NCBI GenBank assembly: GCA_025602905.1
Contig: JAHLKI010000001.1
Coordinates: 62,001-126,000 of the forward strand
Length of the DNA stretch: 64,000 nt
From: Phlyctochytrium arcticum
Taxonomy: Eukaryota; Chytridiomycota; Chytridiomycetes; Chytridiales; Chytridiaceae
Direction: 5' to 3'
The notes below the pieces were generated by a model. It did no database searches, was not told the origin of the DNA, and saw nothing but the letters and a program-made list of their open reading frames with translations. Positions 21,988 to 34,005 of this stretch are shown one piece after another (positions within the stretch are counted from its first letter, which is position 1; the number at the start of each line of letters is the position of its first letter). Both the position numbers and the translations under genes were made by a program.

Positions 21988-24900
21988 ATGGATCCCACTG
22001 GTGCAGTAACTATTTTATTATCACAGGAACAGTATTGTCTGACAAGGATTTAGTCTTGCAAGAGGTCGTGCGGGCGATTGAAGTCATATATAACCCCGCT
22101 ACTCCCAAGAGTGACCGTGATAACGCTAATAATGCAAGTCTCAAAGATGAACGTTCTATGTATATTTGATATTTACTCTCTGGTTCTACAGTTTTGTGAA
22201 AATCTAAAGAATAATCCTCAGAGTCCGATATGGGGTTTCCATCTGGCCAATAAACAGAACAATCATCCCGACATAGTCCGGCATTTTGGGCTTTCGCTGC
22301 TGGAGAATTCAGTCCGATTCAAATGGAACGATGGAACATATTCCGATACTGATCGGGAGCAGATTCGCAACTCGATAGTCGATCTAGCCCGTAATGTATG
22401 TTTGAAGCCCAATGGGCAATGTTTGTTTATTCTCAGTTTGAAGTATGAAATACTTACTGTTTGATGCATCCAGGGAACCCATGATATCATGACAGAGCGA
22501 CCATTCATAACCGAGAAGACAAGTCGCTTGATTGTGGAAGTCGCAAAACGCATGTGGCCTTTGCAATGGACTGAGATGGATGTCAATTTGCGGGAATTGT
22601 ATGACACATCGGTACGAAGGACGAAATGAAAATTAGCTTCTGGTACATTTACTCATATCCTTATCGTAGCCCACGACGCGGGAAATTGTCCTCCTAGCGT
22701 ACAAAGGATTGGCGGAAGATATTTTCTTATATGAGGACACCGTGGCAGAACTACGAAAAAAGGAGCTAGTCACGGCGATGATGGCAGTCACCGTCAACCC
22801 TGTGATTCTCGAAGAGTTGCATCGCTCAAGGGGCGCAAATGTATCATTTGGGACGGTCAGCGCCGGAGAAGAGCGAACTGATTTTGAAATGCTGCTGCGA
22901 ATGGTGCGAGCTAATCCCGAGAATGAAGGGTGGTTGCTCCGCTGGGTAGCGGGCGTCAATGAATTGCACTCGCAATTCAGAAACCAGGTCCGCAGATTTC
23001 AAATGACAAGGGCTCCCTATGAACACGAGACTGACTCCAAGTGTAGAGCAATAGCAATAACGTGGAAGGTGCAAAATTGGCGCAACGACTAATCATCCTG
23101 ACGTTGAACACACTTGTTGTGTACTTGGACTGGGTTATTTTAAGGTGGGGAAAAATTGACGCTGTCTAGTACAACAATAGCTGATATCATCTGCAGAGCA
23201 ATAGCAGATAGCCGCATCCCCTATCTGTTGTTTGATCTGATTTTGTCAGAATCCATCGGAGTGTGCCAGGTGAGAATTAGTTCTCTCATCAGATCGGCTC
23301 GTACATTCTGACCTTGGATATGGGAAGGCGGCAAGCGAAGGGTTACTTGTCCTGTTTTTGAGAGCAATAAGTCCCCTCGACAACAAGGGACGTGAAGGAT
23401 GTGTCTGGACACCTATATTTACGGACGGAAAATTGGAGAATCTCATTCTGGCATGGTGTCGGGCGCACAAGCAAGCTGACTCTGCCGGCATTGACTCGAT
23501 TGAGCAAACAACTCTGTTGGAGGACGAGGGATACAAGTTTCTGAAGCGACTTGCACAGGTACAGACGGTTGTAAATTTGAATCGTGTAAAAAATTGGCTG
23601 AATGAGATTAGGCAGCGACCGCAATAGGCGAACAGCAAGTATGTTTCCGCAAAGCAACCTCCCTGCCCCCCAACTTTTCCAGGTAAAGGAATCTGTCTTC
23701 GACTCGTGGGAACACTTTTTAATGTTGTTGTAGATACCTTGAATTTTGCATGATTATCCTCGACCATCCTTCCATGATGATTGCTTCCACGTCGCTGTCA
23801 TTTTGGTCTGACTTGGTCAAGCATGAGGTCCTAAGCACTGTAAGTTCGAAGTTGAGGGCCAGAAAAATATGATTGTTCACAGCCATAAGACCCCAGAAAC
23901 TTTGGCAGTTCTTCCCCAACTCTTGCAGCTCCTGGGAAGTAAGCTTGCGGCGGTAAGTTACTGCTTTTGAAATATGCTTAGTTGACAACCATTTATGAAC
24001 TATCCTCGTAGCTGGAAGATACAACTGTTTCGCCAGTAGTGGAACACTACAAAATCCAAGATTTTGATGACGAGGATGAATACACGGTTCTGAAAGGCGG
24101 ATTTAAACACCGCATTCTTGACATTGTGCGAGCAGTTGCCAATCTGAAGGTAGTGAAAATCTATGAACCTCACATCTTATGGGTCTAATGTTTTGTAAGC
24201 CGGAAGACTGCTTCCAATGGATCGCCGCGCGTGTCCAAGTACTCTTGCAAGGTTTGATCGGGCCTATAGCTCTTGTTGACTTTTACTCATTGAACCACCT
24301 TGACCAGATCCGAGATCTGGCGGCCTTGCTCACAAATGGGATGCTGATTGCTCAATACTGGAGCGGGTTTTAGCTGCTGCCCAAGAAGCCAGGCAGAAAG
24401 GTTCAGTGAGTATACTCATTCGTGGTAAAGCATGTCGCATCCTCTAAGCGGCCGAATTCCAGCTTAAGGAATCGTTGCTCCCGCAAATGATGTCGTTGGC
24501 CTCGTCCATCGTGGAGTATCAAGCAAATGTAATTACTCGCACAAAGTGTTTCCATTGTTTTTATTGATTTTGGTTTAGGAACGAAGTATCATCAAAACCC
24601 AACTGCAAATGATCGTGTCGTTCGCAGATTTTCTCGAGTTTGAGCCTCAACTTCTCTTGAAATGCTTGCATAAGGTAAGGTTAAGTTGACCACATGCGAG
24701 ATTTTGGAGATTTGACACATTGGCAGATTTTCTCCTTTGTTACCTTTACGTACCCCGGCGAGTCCAGCGCTTCAACGCGTGATGGAACAGTGAGCGAGAC
24801 AACGCGTGCTTTGCGGCAAAAAGCAGCAAGTGCTCTAGTCAAACTGGGTGCGGCCATGCCTAATATCTTGATGGTATATTCCCCCTGAATGTTCTGTATT

Positions 24901-27435
24901 GACTGGATCTAACATTTCCGCTTAGAGCATCTACCAAGACATATCGAGTGCCGTTTTCGGTCTGATTGAACGGCGCGAAGTGTTCTCGTCCGAAGAAGCA
25001 GCCTTGCGAGAGTTTTTATTGTCAATTGTGTAAGTCATCCCATTATCCAAAAGATCAAGCAGACTGATTGATATTCCTTTCAGGTATTATGCGGATGCTC
25101 CACTTGAATCAAAGCAACAACTCTTTAGCTCAATCGTACAACCTACACTATCCAAACTGGCACAACATACGCAAGCTATGGAAAACCAGGAGGACTACTT
25201 GATTCATGTATCTGGAATTCATCTTGTCGCGTCTCAAGGTAACGTGTGAAATGTTTTGGTGCTCTCGAAGATGAATACTCGTCTAATCCGATGCAACAGC
25301 CCCTCAGCTACAAATGGAAAAGAGACAACTGGAAATATCAAATCCATCGTTAAATAGCGAACTCTCCAAAGCTCGGGAGAAACGATCAGAGGTGTGGAGT
25401 CAAAATCGATGACTGTCAGATAAGCGTGCTCAACCACAATAGATTCTTATGGCTACCAGCGGGATATCGATGTTGTTCAAGCGCACTCTCAGCACAAAAG
25501 TTGTACGTGGAACCATATCCTGCATCCTCAACTCAGCATAACCGACAAATTACAGGCTGGCAATGACATCCCCGCCCTTCAACTATGGACACCCTACTTC
25601 TCACAGGTCCTACAAATGCTCCTGACCCTCACTCGGTAAGTGCCTGGTGTTGCTTAATAAAGTCAAGGACCAGTCCTTATTCGAGCAGTTCAATTCATCG
25701 ATTATGGAATCCAACAATATGGGAGAACTTTCCTGAGCCAATGAGAGTTGTCTTGCATCCTACACCTCAAGAAAAAGCTCTATACTCTGGTGCGTGACAA
25801 GGTCGCTGTAGTGTCAAATACCTTGACCTGACTTGTCACAGGCATCGAGGTGCCCAAAGAATCCGAGTCAACCACAGTCTTGTTGAGTCAGATTAGCGCG
25901 ATCAGCAGATGGCTCGGCGGCGTTCGCGACCAATGGTAACTTCTTTGGACGTGTCGCACTTGAGATTCAAAGCTAATGTCTCCCAGCTATCATGTCCTTG
26001 GACGGATGACCTATGCCAATCGATTGTTTTACACGCATCCATCAGTTGGTGATTACTTGTCAGAAGCTCTCTTTGCTGAAGCTGCGTTTATCGAAAATCG
26101 CCACTGGAAACACCTACTTGATATCCTACATCTTTTTTTTTCTAACAATTCGTTTTTGATTTGTGTTATCCTTAACCCTGGTCTTTACGTTCCATCATGC
26201 AGCCGTTGATCATCAATTGCCCGGCAGGATTTGACAGCACGATTCTGGAGAAGATGCTCATTTACTTTTTCCAATCGATGCGGGGAAAGCTGGACAGTGA
26301 ATGGAAGGAGATTGTGGAGCAAGGGTTGAAGGTCAAGGAATCCGATGAGTAAGTCACTTTGGATTCATTATGTGCATTTGAAGCGTATCTGAGCCTGACA
26401 TAGGGATAACGAGACATCGGATGTTTCTGATGATATCGTCCGGGAAAAAGTGTTGCGAGATGTGACCCGAGCGTATTCTCAGCTCATTCATGCCCTTTTG
26501 GCGCCTTCCCCAAACGGTAAGTCACGCAATGGACGTCTCAACCTTGACCTGATTCAAACATTTTATCGTGTAGTTGGAAAGAAGAAGGCGGTTGAGCCTC
26601 AAAACGCGACAGGCAGAGATGCGTTCTTGTATCCGGATCTTGTCCGCTTCCTCCTTTGGGATCAGGTAAGGAGCGATTGATGATTCGTTGTTTTTGGGTT
26701 TCGAGAAATCTAATTGAGAACAACAGAACATCTCCACCCCTCTGTTGTTCAGCATCTCTCAGTTAATAAAATACAAGGATTCGCAAGCATCACGCAAAGC
26801 CATCATCACATGTACCAAAATGGTTCCTACAATAGCAAGCCACACTCCCTTTCATTCATGGTTGGGCAATGATTTGTTGGTTGCGTTACTGGAGGTTCGT
26901 TCTGACATTGCAGCGTGGTTTTAAACCGACCTAATTGATTCCGAATAGAATTTGCACGATCCATATCACCAAGATGTGCATACCGATGCCATAGGACTCA
27001 TCACTGAAGTCTATTGTCATCTGCGACCCCACTCTATGCGTCCATCGCAAACGTTCCTGGGATTGCCGGGAATGAATGAGCAGTCTTTGAAGGTACTTTG
27101 ACCTTATGCTGCCCGGTTCCTCCACGCAGGGCTGAACGTTGTTTTCCTACAGGATTTCGAAACAACGTTGGCGGGAAGATCATCTGGAATATCCCAGCGA
27201 GCACTCGTAAAGGAGTTCCTGCAATCCATCACAGGGGTACGGCGCTAAACACGCTACTTTATGACACAGCTAACTCATGGATTTATAGAAATCAATAAGT
27301 CAAACAGGAAAGAAGCAGGCCAGCTTTATATTGAATGTTCCAGAGAAGAAGCTGATGCAGCGGCCCGCGCGAGGGCAAGCGGAAAACGGTGAAGGCGATG
27401 CTGCTACAGAGTGGTATGCCGGCTTATTCAGCTGA
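21988..27435 (+). CDS. Exportin-5/Msn5-type karyopherin
   Basis: Many small exons. Those placed with confidence begin 21988-22000, 22027-22133, 22192-22395, 22474-22611, 22670-22987, 23047-23144, 23197-23269 and 23328-23558. They continue through 23734-23839, 23890-23952 and 24012-24149 to a last exon ending at TGA 27435. Family blocks seen: IWGFHLANKQN, DIVRHFGLSLLENSVRFKW, ARNGTHDIM (human XPO5 has ANGTLNIL), WTEMDVNLRELYD, YLEFCMIILDHPSMM, SFWSDLVKHEVLS, DFDDEDEYTVL and RHILD-type helices. The protein ends EWYAGLFS. Known role: RanGTP-dependent nuclear export, of structured RNA in animals and of phosphoproteins in yeast Msn5. The second intron (22134-22191) has a GCAAGT donor, and the one after 23634 appears to as well. 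Later exons (24200 onward) were recognised but not all bounded. Confidence 0.9.
22134..22191 (+). other. GC-AG intron in the exportin-5 gene (58 bp)
   Basis: The donor reads AAT|GCAAGT and the acceptor GGTTCTACAG|TTTTGTG. Downstream, only the frame TTT TGT GAA is free of an early stop. The flanking exon is 107 nt plus one carried base, so a phase-0 break at GCAAGT is the solution that keeps the frame and gives RDNANNFCENLKN. GT positions in this exon are in the wrong phase. Confidence 0.75.
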
Positions 27436-27570
27436 TGCCCTCGCACTCGCATCCGAACGGATAAAAGTCACATGTAACTTAAGCGCACTCTTGCATTTTT
27501 ATATACACTCGGCATCAAGGAACAAAAAAAGATTCTAAATTACATCCATGTGAGTTCCAAGGGGGACTCA

Positions 27571-28690
27571 TCAATGGGCACGGGCTTGCAGCTTGCCAAT
27601 GAGTTCTGATTGGATTGCCTGCTGCTTTTTTGCCTCGGCCAAACTACCAATCGATCGCAGATCGTTGGTGACATCCTTGGTCTTTCCAAAGTAAATGATT
27701 TGAAGTGAATTTCGCATCTTGAACTCCATGTCTTCTACCATACGGCCCATGTTGGCAACGTGCGTGCCATAGTCGTCCAAAGGGTAGTCCTGTTCCGTCT
27801 GTAAAACGCGGTTAGAATTAAAGGAACAAAAGGTTTGTGCGAGCAGAGGCCTTACTTGACGCGTCAAACTTCCAGACAGATTTACGGTTCCCGCCGTTGC
27901 ACCCCCGGTCTCCATGTAAAGCATGATTGTAGAGGTTAGCTTGTAATGGGCGCTGCGACCCTTTTCTTGAACTTCGATAACATGAATAGAATCCCAGGAT
28001 CCTTTTGAGCCCGAGTCGTTTTCGGCTGCCACTACGCGAGATTGTCAGCAAACGACCACAGATGACGTTAAAAAGCATTTTGGCCCAACCATTCTTGATC
28101 AGAACCACAGAGGCAAATGCTTCGTCCAAATCCCACATGTACACGGAGGAAACGCCGCCATCAAAGTATCTGCGGGAGAATTTAGAATTGATATCAAACC
28201 TTTTGAGCGGAAGGGTCTTACAGTTCCCGGTAAGTCGAAAAGGCATCGTTGGCTGCGACCTCCAATTTGCGAAGCTTTGCAGAAGGTTGTGCCCCATCGG
28301 TTATTGGTGGTTCATATTCGCTCGACCATGGCGATCTGAGAATAATCAAGAGTAAGTTGCAGCCAAAAAGCATCAGGGGTGTCAGTCTAGACACCCCTCA
28401 AAACGGCAGCAAACATACCGATAAGAGTCGCCATCACGGTTGTAGTCACAGAGCAGATAATCCCGGCCAGTTTGCTTGCATCGCTGTACACGTAGCGGTT
28501 GATCGATGGCGGATAGCAAATCCTCTGTGAGATGGGGAGCAAGTTCCACCAGGTTGGCCAAGTTTTCCTCTACTTTTTGTGGCGGCAGCCTCCGCATCAA
28601 ATCAAGGGCACAATCAACTGGGTCGAGCTGTAAATGAATCAAAAGTATCAGTTGACAGAGTTGGTCCTGCTTCACGATTGCACGTACCAT
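27571..28690 (-). CDS. F-actin-capping protein subunit beta
   Basis: Six exons: 28690-28688 (the ATG alone), 28627-28419, 28335-28222, 28169-28090, 28031-27856 and 27798-27571, giving 269 residues, within a few residues of yeast Cap2 and animal CapZ beta. Diagnostic stretches are [67 protein letters not shown] and the C-terminal [11 protein letters not shown]. The protein forms a heterodimer with the alpha subunit and caps actin barbed ends. The first coding exon contributes only the start methionine, split off by a GTACGT intron of 60 bp. The gene is divergent from the acyl-CoA dehydrogenase gene. Confidence 0.96.
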
Positions 28691-29188
28691 GGTGAACAAA
28701 TAGCCACAGGATGTAAAAGTCAAATAAGATGGTGCTTCACAGGCAACTACTGAGACGCTTTTCGACCCGACAACACGACGATTTCCTGCGTGATTGTGCT
28801 GGCGATGCCTGGCAAGATGTTGGTCCAAATTATCCAACGGCGACGACCGCGCGCCAGGATGGCTAAGCCGCGCAAGCCACAATGTCATGAACCCTAGCCC
28901 AAACGCGGGAAAATGCCGCGTTATTAGTGCGGATGTTGCCTTCAAAACGCTTCAAACGGCGGCCAAAACCCAAGAAACAACTAATAACAACCTTGGATTC
29001 TCCTTGGGGAGAGGCCTCTAGAATATAGGTAAAGTCAACCAGAATCTGTCTATTAGCCCCTTAGAGACTCTACTGACCGAGCTTCATCCAGAAACAATCA
29101 TACATCAACACCTCCTACAGTGACACTTGAGTTAGCAGCAACTTGAACGAGAGTATCAGAGGAGACTGTCCAAGGAAAGCTTCTCGAA
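28691..29188. promoter_or_regulatory. Divergent promoter between capping protein beta and acyl-CoA dehydrogenase
   Basis: A 498-bp gap. Only short frames are present and no motif stands out. Confidence 0.5.
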
Positions 29189-30973
29189 ATGTCTCGGGTT
29201 GATCACAAAGGAAATGCCACGGCAGATTTTGGATTTCAGCAAGACCCCCCCACATTGGGAAATCAGTTTGATGAAGATGTAGCTTTACAAGGAATTCTTG
29301 CGCACTACTTGCCAAGCTCAGTATATGCCAACGTGGAAAGTGACATTAGGCAATTCGGCGGTCGCGTAGTCTCAGATATCCAAGATATGGGGGATAATGC
29401 GGAAGCTAATCCTCCTACCTTGACTCAATATGACCACTGGTGTCGGAGAGTGGACACGATTACTACCGCAGAGGGTTGGCGGACTATGAAGGGTGTTTCC
29501 GCTCAGGAGGGCCTGGTCGCAATTGCGTTTGAACGGAAATTCGAGCATCATAGCCGCATCTATCAATTTGCCAAACTATACCTCGCTGCGCCAGCCATGG
29601 CCATGTTTGGATGTCCTCTGGCAATGACGGATGGTGCTGCACGCCTGATTGAGCTGTACGGTTCACCGAGTATGAAAGAACGTGCCTACCGGAAACTGAC
29701 CTCCAGGGACCCCGCTCAATTTTGGACGAGTGGGCAGTGGATGACTGAGCGGCCGGGCGGATCTGATGTTGGAGATACAGAGACGATCGCGGAACGAGAA
29801 AATGGGAGCAATGACTGGCGGGTGTCGGGATTCAAGTGGTTTTCCTCTGCTACCGATTGTGACATGACTTTTTTGCTGGCGCGCACCAAGGATGCCCAAG
29901 GTCGGGTCCAAACATCGTCAAAAGGGCTTTCACTCTTTTATGCGCAGCTGCGTGATGAGAAAGGGAAGCTGGACGGGATACGCGTGCATCGCCTGAAGAA
30001 CAAACTTGGAACCAAGGCGCTTCCGACGGCGGAACTTGTACTGGACGGACTTCCTGCAGTGATGGTTGGCGCAGAAAATCGGGGGGTCGCTACCATCACA
30101 GTCATTTTGAATATTACTCGCATCCATAGCGCCATGTCCACCGCCGCCAATCTCCAACGTAGTCTGGCTATTGCGAAAAGTTATGCCCAAAAACGGACCG
30201 TATTCGGCAAACGCCTGGTTGAACAACCGCTGCATCTTCGGACGTTAGCCAACCTCGATCTCACCATGCGCGCCTGCACGCATTTCCTGTTCTTTGCGGT
30301 AAAACTACTGGGTGAGGCAGAAGCATCGCCCAATGAACAAGCTCGACAGAGGGCTGCCACTTTACTGCGCGTGACAACACCTTTATTGAAAATGTGGGTG
30401 TGTTATGAAGGTACGCGTGGGATCTTGGAGGCCATGGAAGCATGTGGCGGTCAAGGATACATGGAAGAAACTGGAATAGCTAGGCATTTACGCGATGCTC
30501 TGGTCAACTCTATCTGGGAGGGAACCACCAACGTCCAAGCATTAGACTTGCTGCGCACCGTGCAGAACCTGTTTCCAACATATCAAGAAACAATCACATC
30601 ACTACTGGCCAGCAACTCTTTCACGGAACTGAGTGCGGCCAGGACAGTCATCCAATCTGCACTGCATGAAATTAACACCAAGATCCGCCGTAACCAGGTG
30701 GACAAGGCCGGGGATGTGCAAAGTTCAGCGCGCTTGCTCGGCTTTGCCATGGCACGGACTCTTATTGCGGCCATCCTGGTGGACCATGCTCGCGTTATGC
30801 TGGATATGAACCACGTAGATGCCCGGGCGAGTTTGATTGCAGCGCAGCGATGGGCTGGCGACGACGTGAGCACTCTGGTCGGGCTCCTCAATTCCGAAAA
30901 ATCCAACCAAATGCAAGACGATGCTGCCCTACTTTTCCCCTCCTCCATCCGTCCCGAAAAGGCTCGTCTGTAG
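29189..30973 (+). CDS. AidB/ACDH-11-type acyl-CoA dehydrogenase with peroxisomal C-terminus
   Basis: One exon, 594 residues, unlike the intron-rich neighbours. The acyl-CoA dehydrogenase fold shows in MTERPGGSDVGDTET (substrate/FAD-contact segment), WRVSGFKWFSSATDCDMT, GLSLFYAQLRDE, the IHSAMSTAANLQRSLAIAKS-YAQKRTVFGK helix pair, and EACGGQGYMEETGIARHLRD with the IWEGTTNVQALD motif. An N-terminal extension and a long C-terminal helical domain place it with AidB and nematode ACDH-11 rather than short-chain enzymes. The last three residues are ARL, a PTS1 variant, so a peroxisomal location is likely. Probable role: oxidising a long or branched acyl-CoA. The catalytic glutamate was not assigned with certainty. 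Confidence 0.9.
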   Translation: MSRVDHKGNATADFGFQQDPPTLGNQFDEDVALQGILAHYLPSSVYANVESDIRQFGGRVVSDIQDMGDNAEANPPTLTQYDHWCRRVDTITTAEGWRTMKGVSAQEGLVAIAFERKFEHHSRIYQFAKLYLAAPAMAMFGCPLAMTDGAARLIELYGSPSMKERAYRKLTSRDPAQFWTSGQWMTERPGGSDVGDTETIAERENGSNDWRVSGFKWFSSATDCDMTFLLARTKDAQGRVQTSSKGLSLFYAQLRDEKGKLDGIRVHRLKNKLGTKALPTAELVLDGLPAVMVGAENRGVATITVILNITRIHSAMSTAANLQRSLAIAKSYAQKRTVFGKRLVEQPLHLRTLANLDLTMRACTHFLFFAVKLLGEAEASPNEQARQRAATLLRVTTPLLKMWVCYEGTRGILEAMEACGGQGYMEETGIARHLRDALVNSIWEGTTNVQALDLLRTVQNLFPTYQETITSLLASNSFTELSAARTVIQSALHEINTKIRRNQVDKAGDVQSSARLLGFAMARTLIAAILVDHARVMLDMNHVDARASLIAAQRWAGDDVSTLVGLLNSEKSNQMQDDAALLFPSSIRPEKARL

Positions 30974-31186
30974 AACTTTTCTTAGTAAGGTAGTTTTATA
31001 GATAGATGAGAGTAAAAACAAAAAATAGTGGTAAATGTGGAAATGGGGTCCTTGGGAGTAACAACCCTTTTTGGCGAAATTATCGGACACCTATAACACC
31101 TCTCGCCAAGCTATTGTCGCTCCTCCTTCTCTCCACTTTTTTTTTCCCGCAAGAAACTATCACTTGGGCGGACGACTTTAACAACC

Positions 31187-33655
31187 ATGTTTGACGAATT
31201 CGGATTTTTAGATCTCGAGTTTGAGACTGTCCCTGTACTAGTCCTGCTCGCCTTCATCACCGCATTCTGCTGCGCTCGCGCAGTCTATGCCGGGGGGTTT
31301 CATGATTATCGTGCAAAGGTGAGAACCTTGCCTTTCTGTGTTGGTCCACATTTTGTAACGGTTTTGTGGGGGCAGCAACGTGAGGAGGAGAAGAACAAGG
31401 ATGTCGAACATTATTTTCCTCGAGTGTTATTAGATCTCAGTCATGGTCAAAACTTTACGATTCAGACATTGGTATGAGCCATCCATGCTTGTATACTTGA
31501 CCACGAAATAACCCCAACCCTCATCTAGAACAAGTTGAAGGACAAGGTCGACGCATGCCACGATCTGTGTTTCAAATTGGTGGAGTTCTTGGATGGTGGG
31601 TGGTTACTTTACATGATTTGCCATATCCACACACGGAAAACTCATTTTCAATGAACAGCCGCGGCAAAGGGAAAGGAGAATGCTCCCAAATTCGATATTG
31701 ATCCTGCAGAGGTTGCCAGAGACTCACGCCGATCAAGTCTCCGGCTCAAAAAACTAGAACAAGATATTTCCACCGTGCACAGTCGGATCGACGAAATATT
31801 GAGTTGGAACAACAGCAGTAGTTCGCTGCCTCCTCCCCGCGTGGATTATGATGACAATGGACAGCCGCTGGCCGCCGCCGCCGCCGCAGCAGCAGCCGAG
31901 GAGAATGAGGTGTTCCGGGAGGCTTCAACTGCGGAGGAAGTGAGAGAGGCCATCCGTGATAGAATTCTTCCGGATGACACGCTGGATTTATTGGTAGGAA
32001 AAGGGATGCTGACCTCGTATGTGCTCGAAGCGGCTCAGGAGGAAAGGGCAAATGCTGCTGGCGCGCCAGCGGAAATGCGAGAGACTTATGGCGGCGAATC
32101 CAGTAATATACGTGGAGTGTTTGAAGAAGACTCATCTGATAGTGAGGATGATGAAGACCAGATTTGGCTTCGGAAGCCACGGACACGAGCGGACGATACC
32201 GAAGACTTTGCTGCGCAGTCGTCCCCGTCACCGACTTCAGAGCCTGAGATGGAAAGTGATGCTCCTGTCAATACAAGCACCCCTGAACCTAGAGCCAGCG
32301 TGGGCATGTCAACCACAAAGAGCACTAGCGACCTCCCCGATAAGTCGTCTGACTTGGAAGACACATCTGATATTCAAGAACAGGAGGAGTCGGACGACTC
32401 CATTGAAGCACGAAAAGAATTCCTGGGGTCACTGGTAGAAGAGGTCTTCAGACAAGTTAGTAGTCACACACCTGATCCACTACATCGTCATCCCCAGCAC
32501 AAATCAGGCACTCATGTCCAACCCTCGCGACAAGATTCGAATAAATCTGAGGACAACTCCTACGAACGTCCGGCCACAACCCTGGCCCGGGAGGGTGACG
32601 AGTGGTTCAAACAAATGCAAAAAGAGTCTCTTCATCATCCGGACGACATTCAAGTGCCCGCTATTGCGTCTGCCATATACACGATGAAGGACTATGCCGA
32701 ACCCAGCGATTTGCCCTCGGATGACGAAACGCGCGAAAAATTGGAATTGGAAGTTGAAGCTGCGTTTATTAAAGTTCGAAGTTATACGCCAGACCCGCTC
32801 GATCGTCACCACGGGAAAAAATCAGTTATGCACGCGCAAAGTCCGCAGCGCGAGCAAGACGGTCATAAGGAACACCATGAAGTAAAAAACCCGTTTACGA
32901 CAAACCTCAAGGCCGGCGATGAGTCGTCCAACCAAGTGCGCCCAGAAGGTGACATTCCTCATGAAGTAAACCCATTTACGACCGACCCCAAGGTTGATGA
33001 TGAGTCTTCCAACCAAATGCGACAAGGAGATGAAAACCATGAAGAAAACCCTTTTACGACCGACTCCAAGGATGAAGATGAGGAGTCCAATCAAATACGA
33101 CCAGAAGATGACGTTCAAGCTTCTGTACCGGAAGGCATTAAAAAAGCGAATGACTCGGCGCAAGAAATGTTAAACTCGGAGCAGAAAGGCGCGAAAAAAG
33201 TCGAGGCAACTGAACCTTCTTCTGCAGATCAACAGCCCCACACTCCGCTTTCAAAGGGAGCCGCTATTCATCTCGTGTCGCCGCCACCTACCCCGCTCCA
33301 TCCCAGCCATGCCGATTCTGGCAAACGTGATGATGATAATGATGGTGGCGACGATGACATTGAAAGATCCACCACCCCAACCCCAGTACGTCGACACCAG
33401 CTCTCGCAAAACTGTCCCGCGTTCCACGACAACGACGAGTCCCTTGTCCCCTCCACCATGAGTGTCACCTTTGCTGAACGAGCGCCGGCCCCGATGTCAC
33501 CTGGGCAGCATGGAGATGCTACTGAATGGACTGTCACTGAGGAAATTCTAAGCGAGGAGGATCCGGCGCGGAATCCGATCCAGGCCGAAACGGTAGATGA
33601 AGATGACGACGACAACGCGGGGGTTTTACCGCATGAAATTGACACCGTACCTTGA
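31187..33655 (+). CDS. Repeat-rich acidic protein with N-terminal membrane segment, function unknown
   Basis: Three exons: 31187-31318, 31529-31595 and 31659-33655, giving 731 residues. Residues 14-37 form one hydrophobic segment (VPVLVLLAFITAFCCARAVY) close to the N-terminus. A short coiled-coil-like part follows (RRSSLRLKKLEQDISTVHSR). Then a polyalanine run encoded by GCC/GCA triplets near 31870-31898 leads into a long acidic, disordered region. Two kinds of internal repeat occur: a TPDPLxRH block present twice about 300 nt apart (near 32470 and 32790), and three units starting NPFTT at 32888-33111. It looks like an N-terminally anchored scaffold with a cytosolic disordered tail. I recognise no family. 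Confidence 0.75.
32888..33111 (+). repeat. Three in-frame units of about 26 residues (NPFTT repeat)
   Basis: Units start at 32888, 32969 and 33047 (steps of 81 and 78 nt). Each encodes NPFTT, then a Lys/Asp linker and (D/E)ESSNQxRxxxD. NPF is a known ligand of EH domains in endocytic proteins, so the array may be a multivalent docking site. That function is inferred from the tripeptide alone. Confidence 0.8.
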
Positions 33656-34005
33656 CTTTGATATATGCTTGTAGTTGCTAGAATGGATTCAATGCGACTT
33701 GCTTTGGTTTGTAGTTAGTTTTCTTCAATAATCTCACCCGTGTGACTTTACATATTGTCCAATTGATGTCAACCCCCATCCAATGTCATCCATCACCACG
33801 CGTTGCTGATACATTTTTCTGTTCCACGATTGAAGATCTAGCAAAATGTTCAACAATCCGTTTGACCGAAAGACCCTACGAGTCCTGGCAAGAAGAACTC
33901 TGACAGTTGTGGGTGGCAGTCCTGCCAGCTTTTGAAGCTAGGGTTCGCACAAAAGGTTCTAGCAGCGGATCACGGTCGCCCCATACACTGCCAAAGAAAG
34001 GAACG
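33656..34005. other. Intergenic, nothing recognised
   Basis: 350 bp containing short frames only. It presumably holds the terminator of the upstream gene and the promoter of the Yip1-family gene. Confidence 0.5.

Noticed and set aside
32086..33163. Minus-strand frames inside the repeat-rich protein gene
   Set aside because: They are shadows of acidic, Ser-rich codons in the opposite sense. The + strand splice phases all agree.
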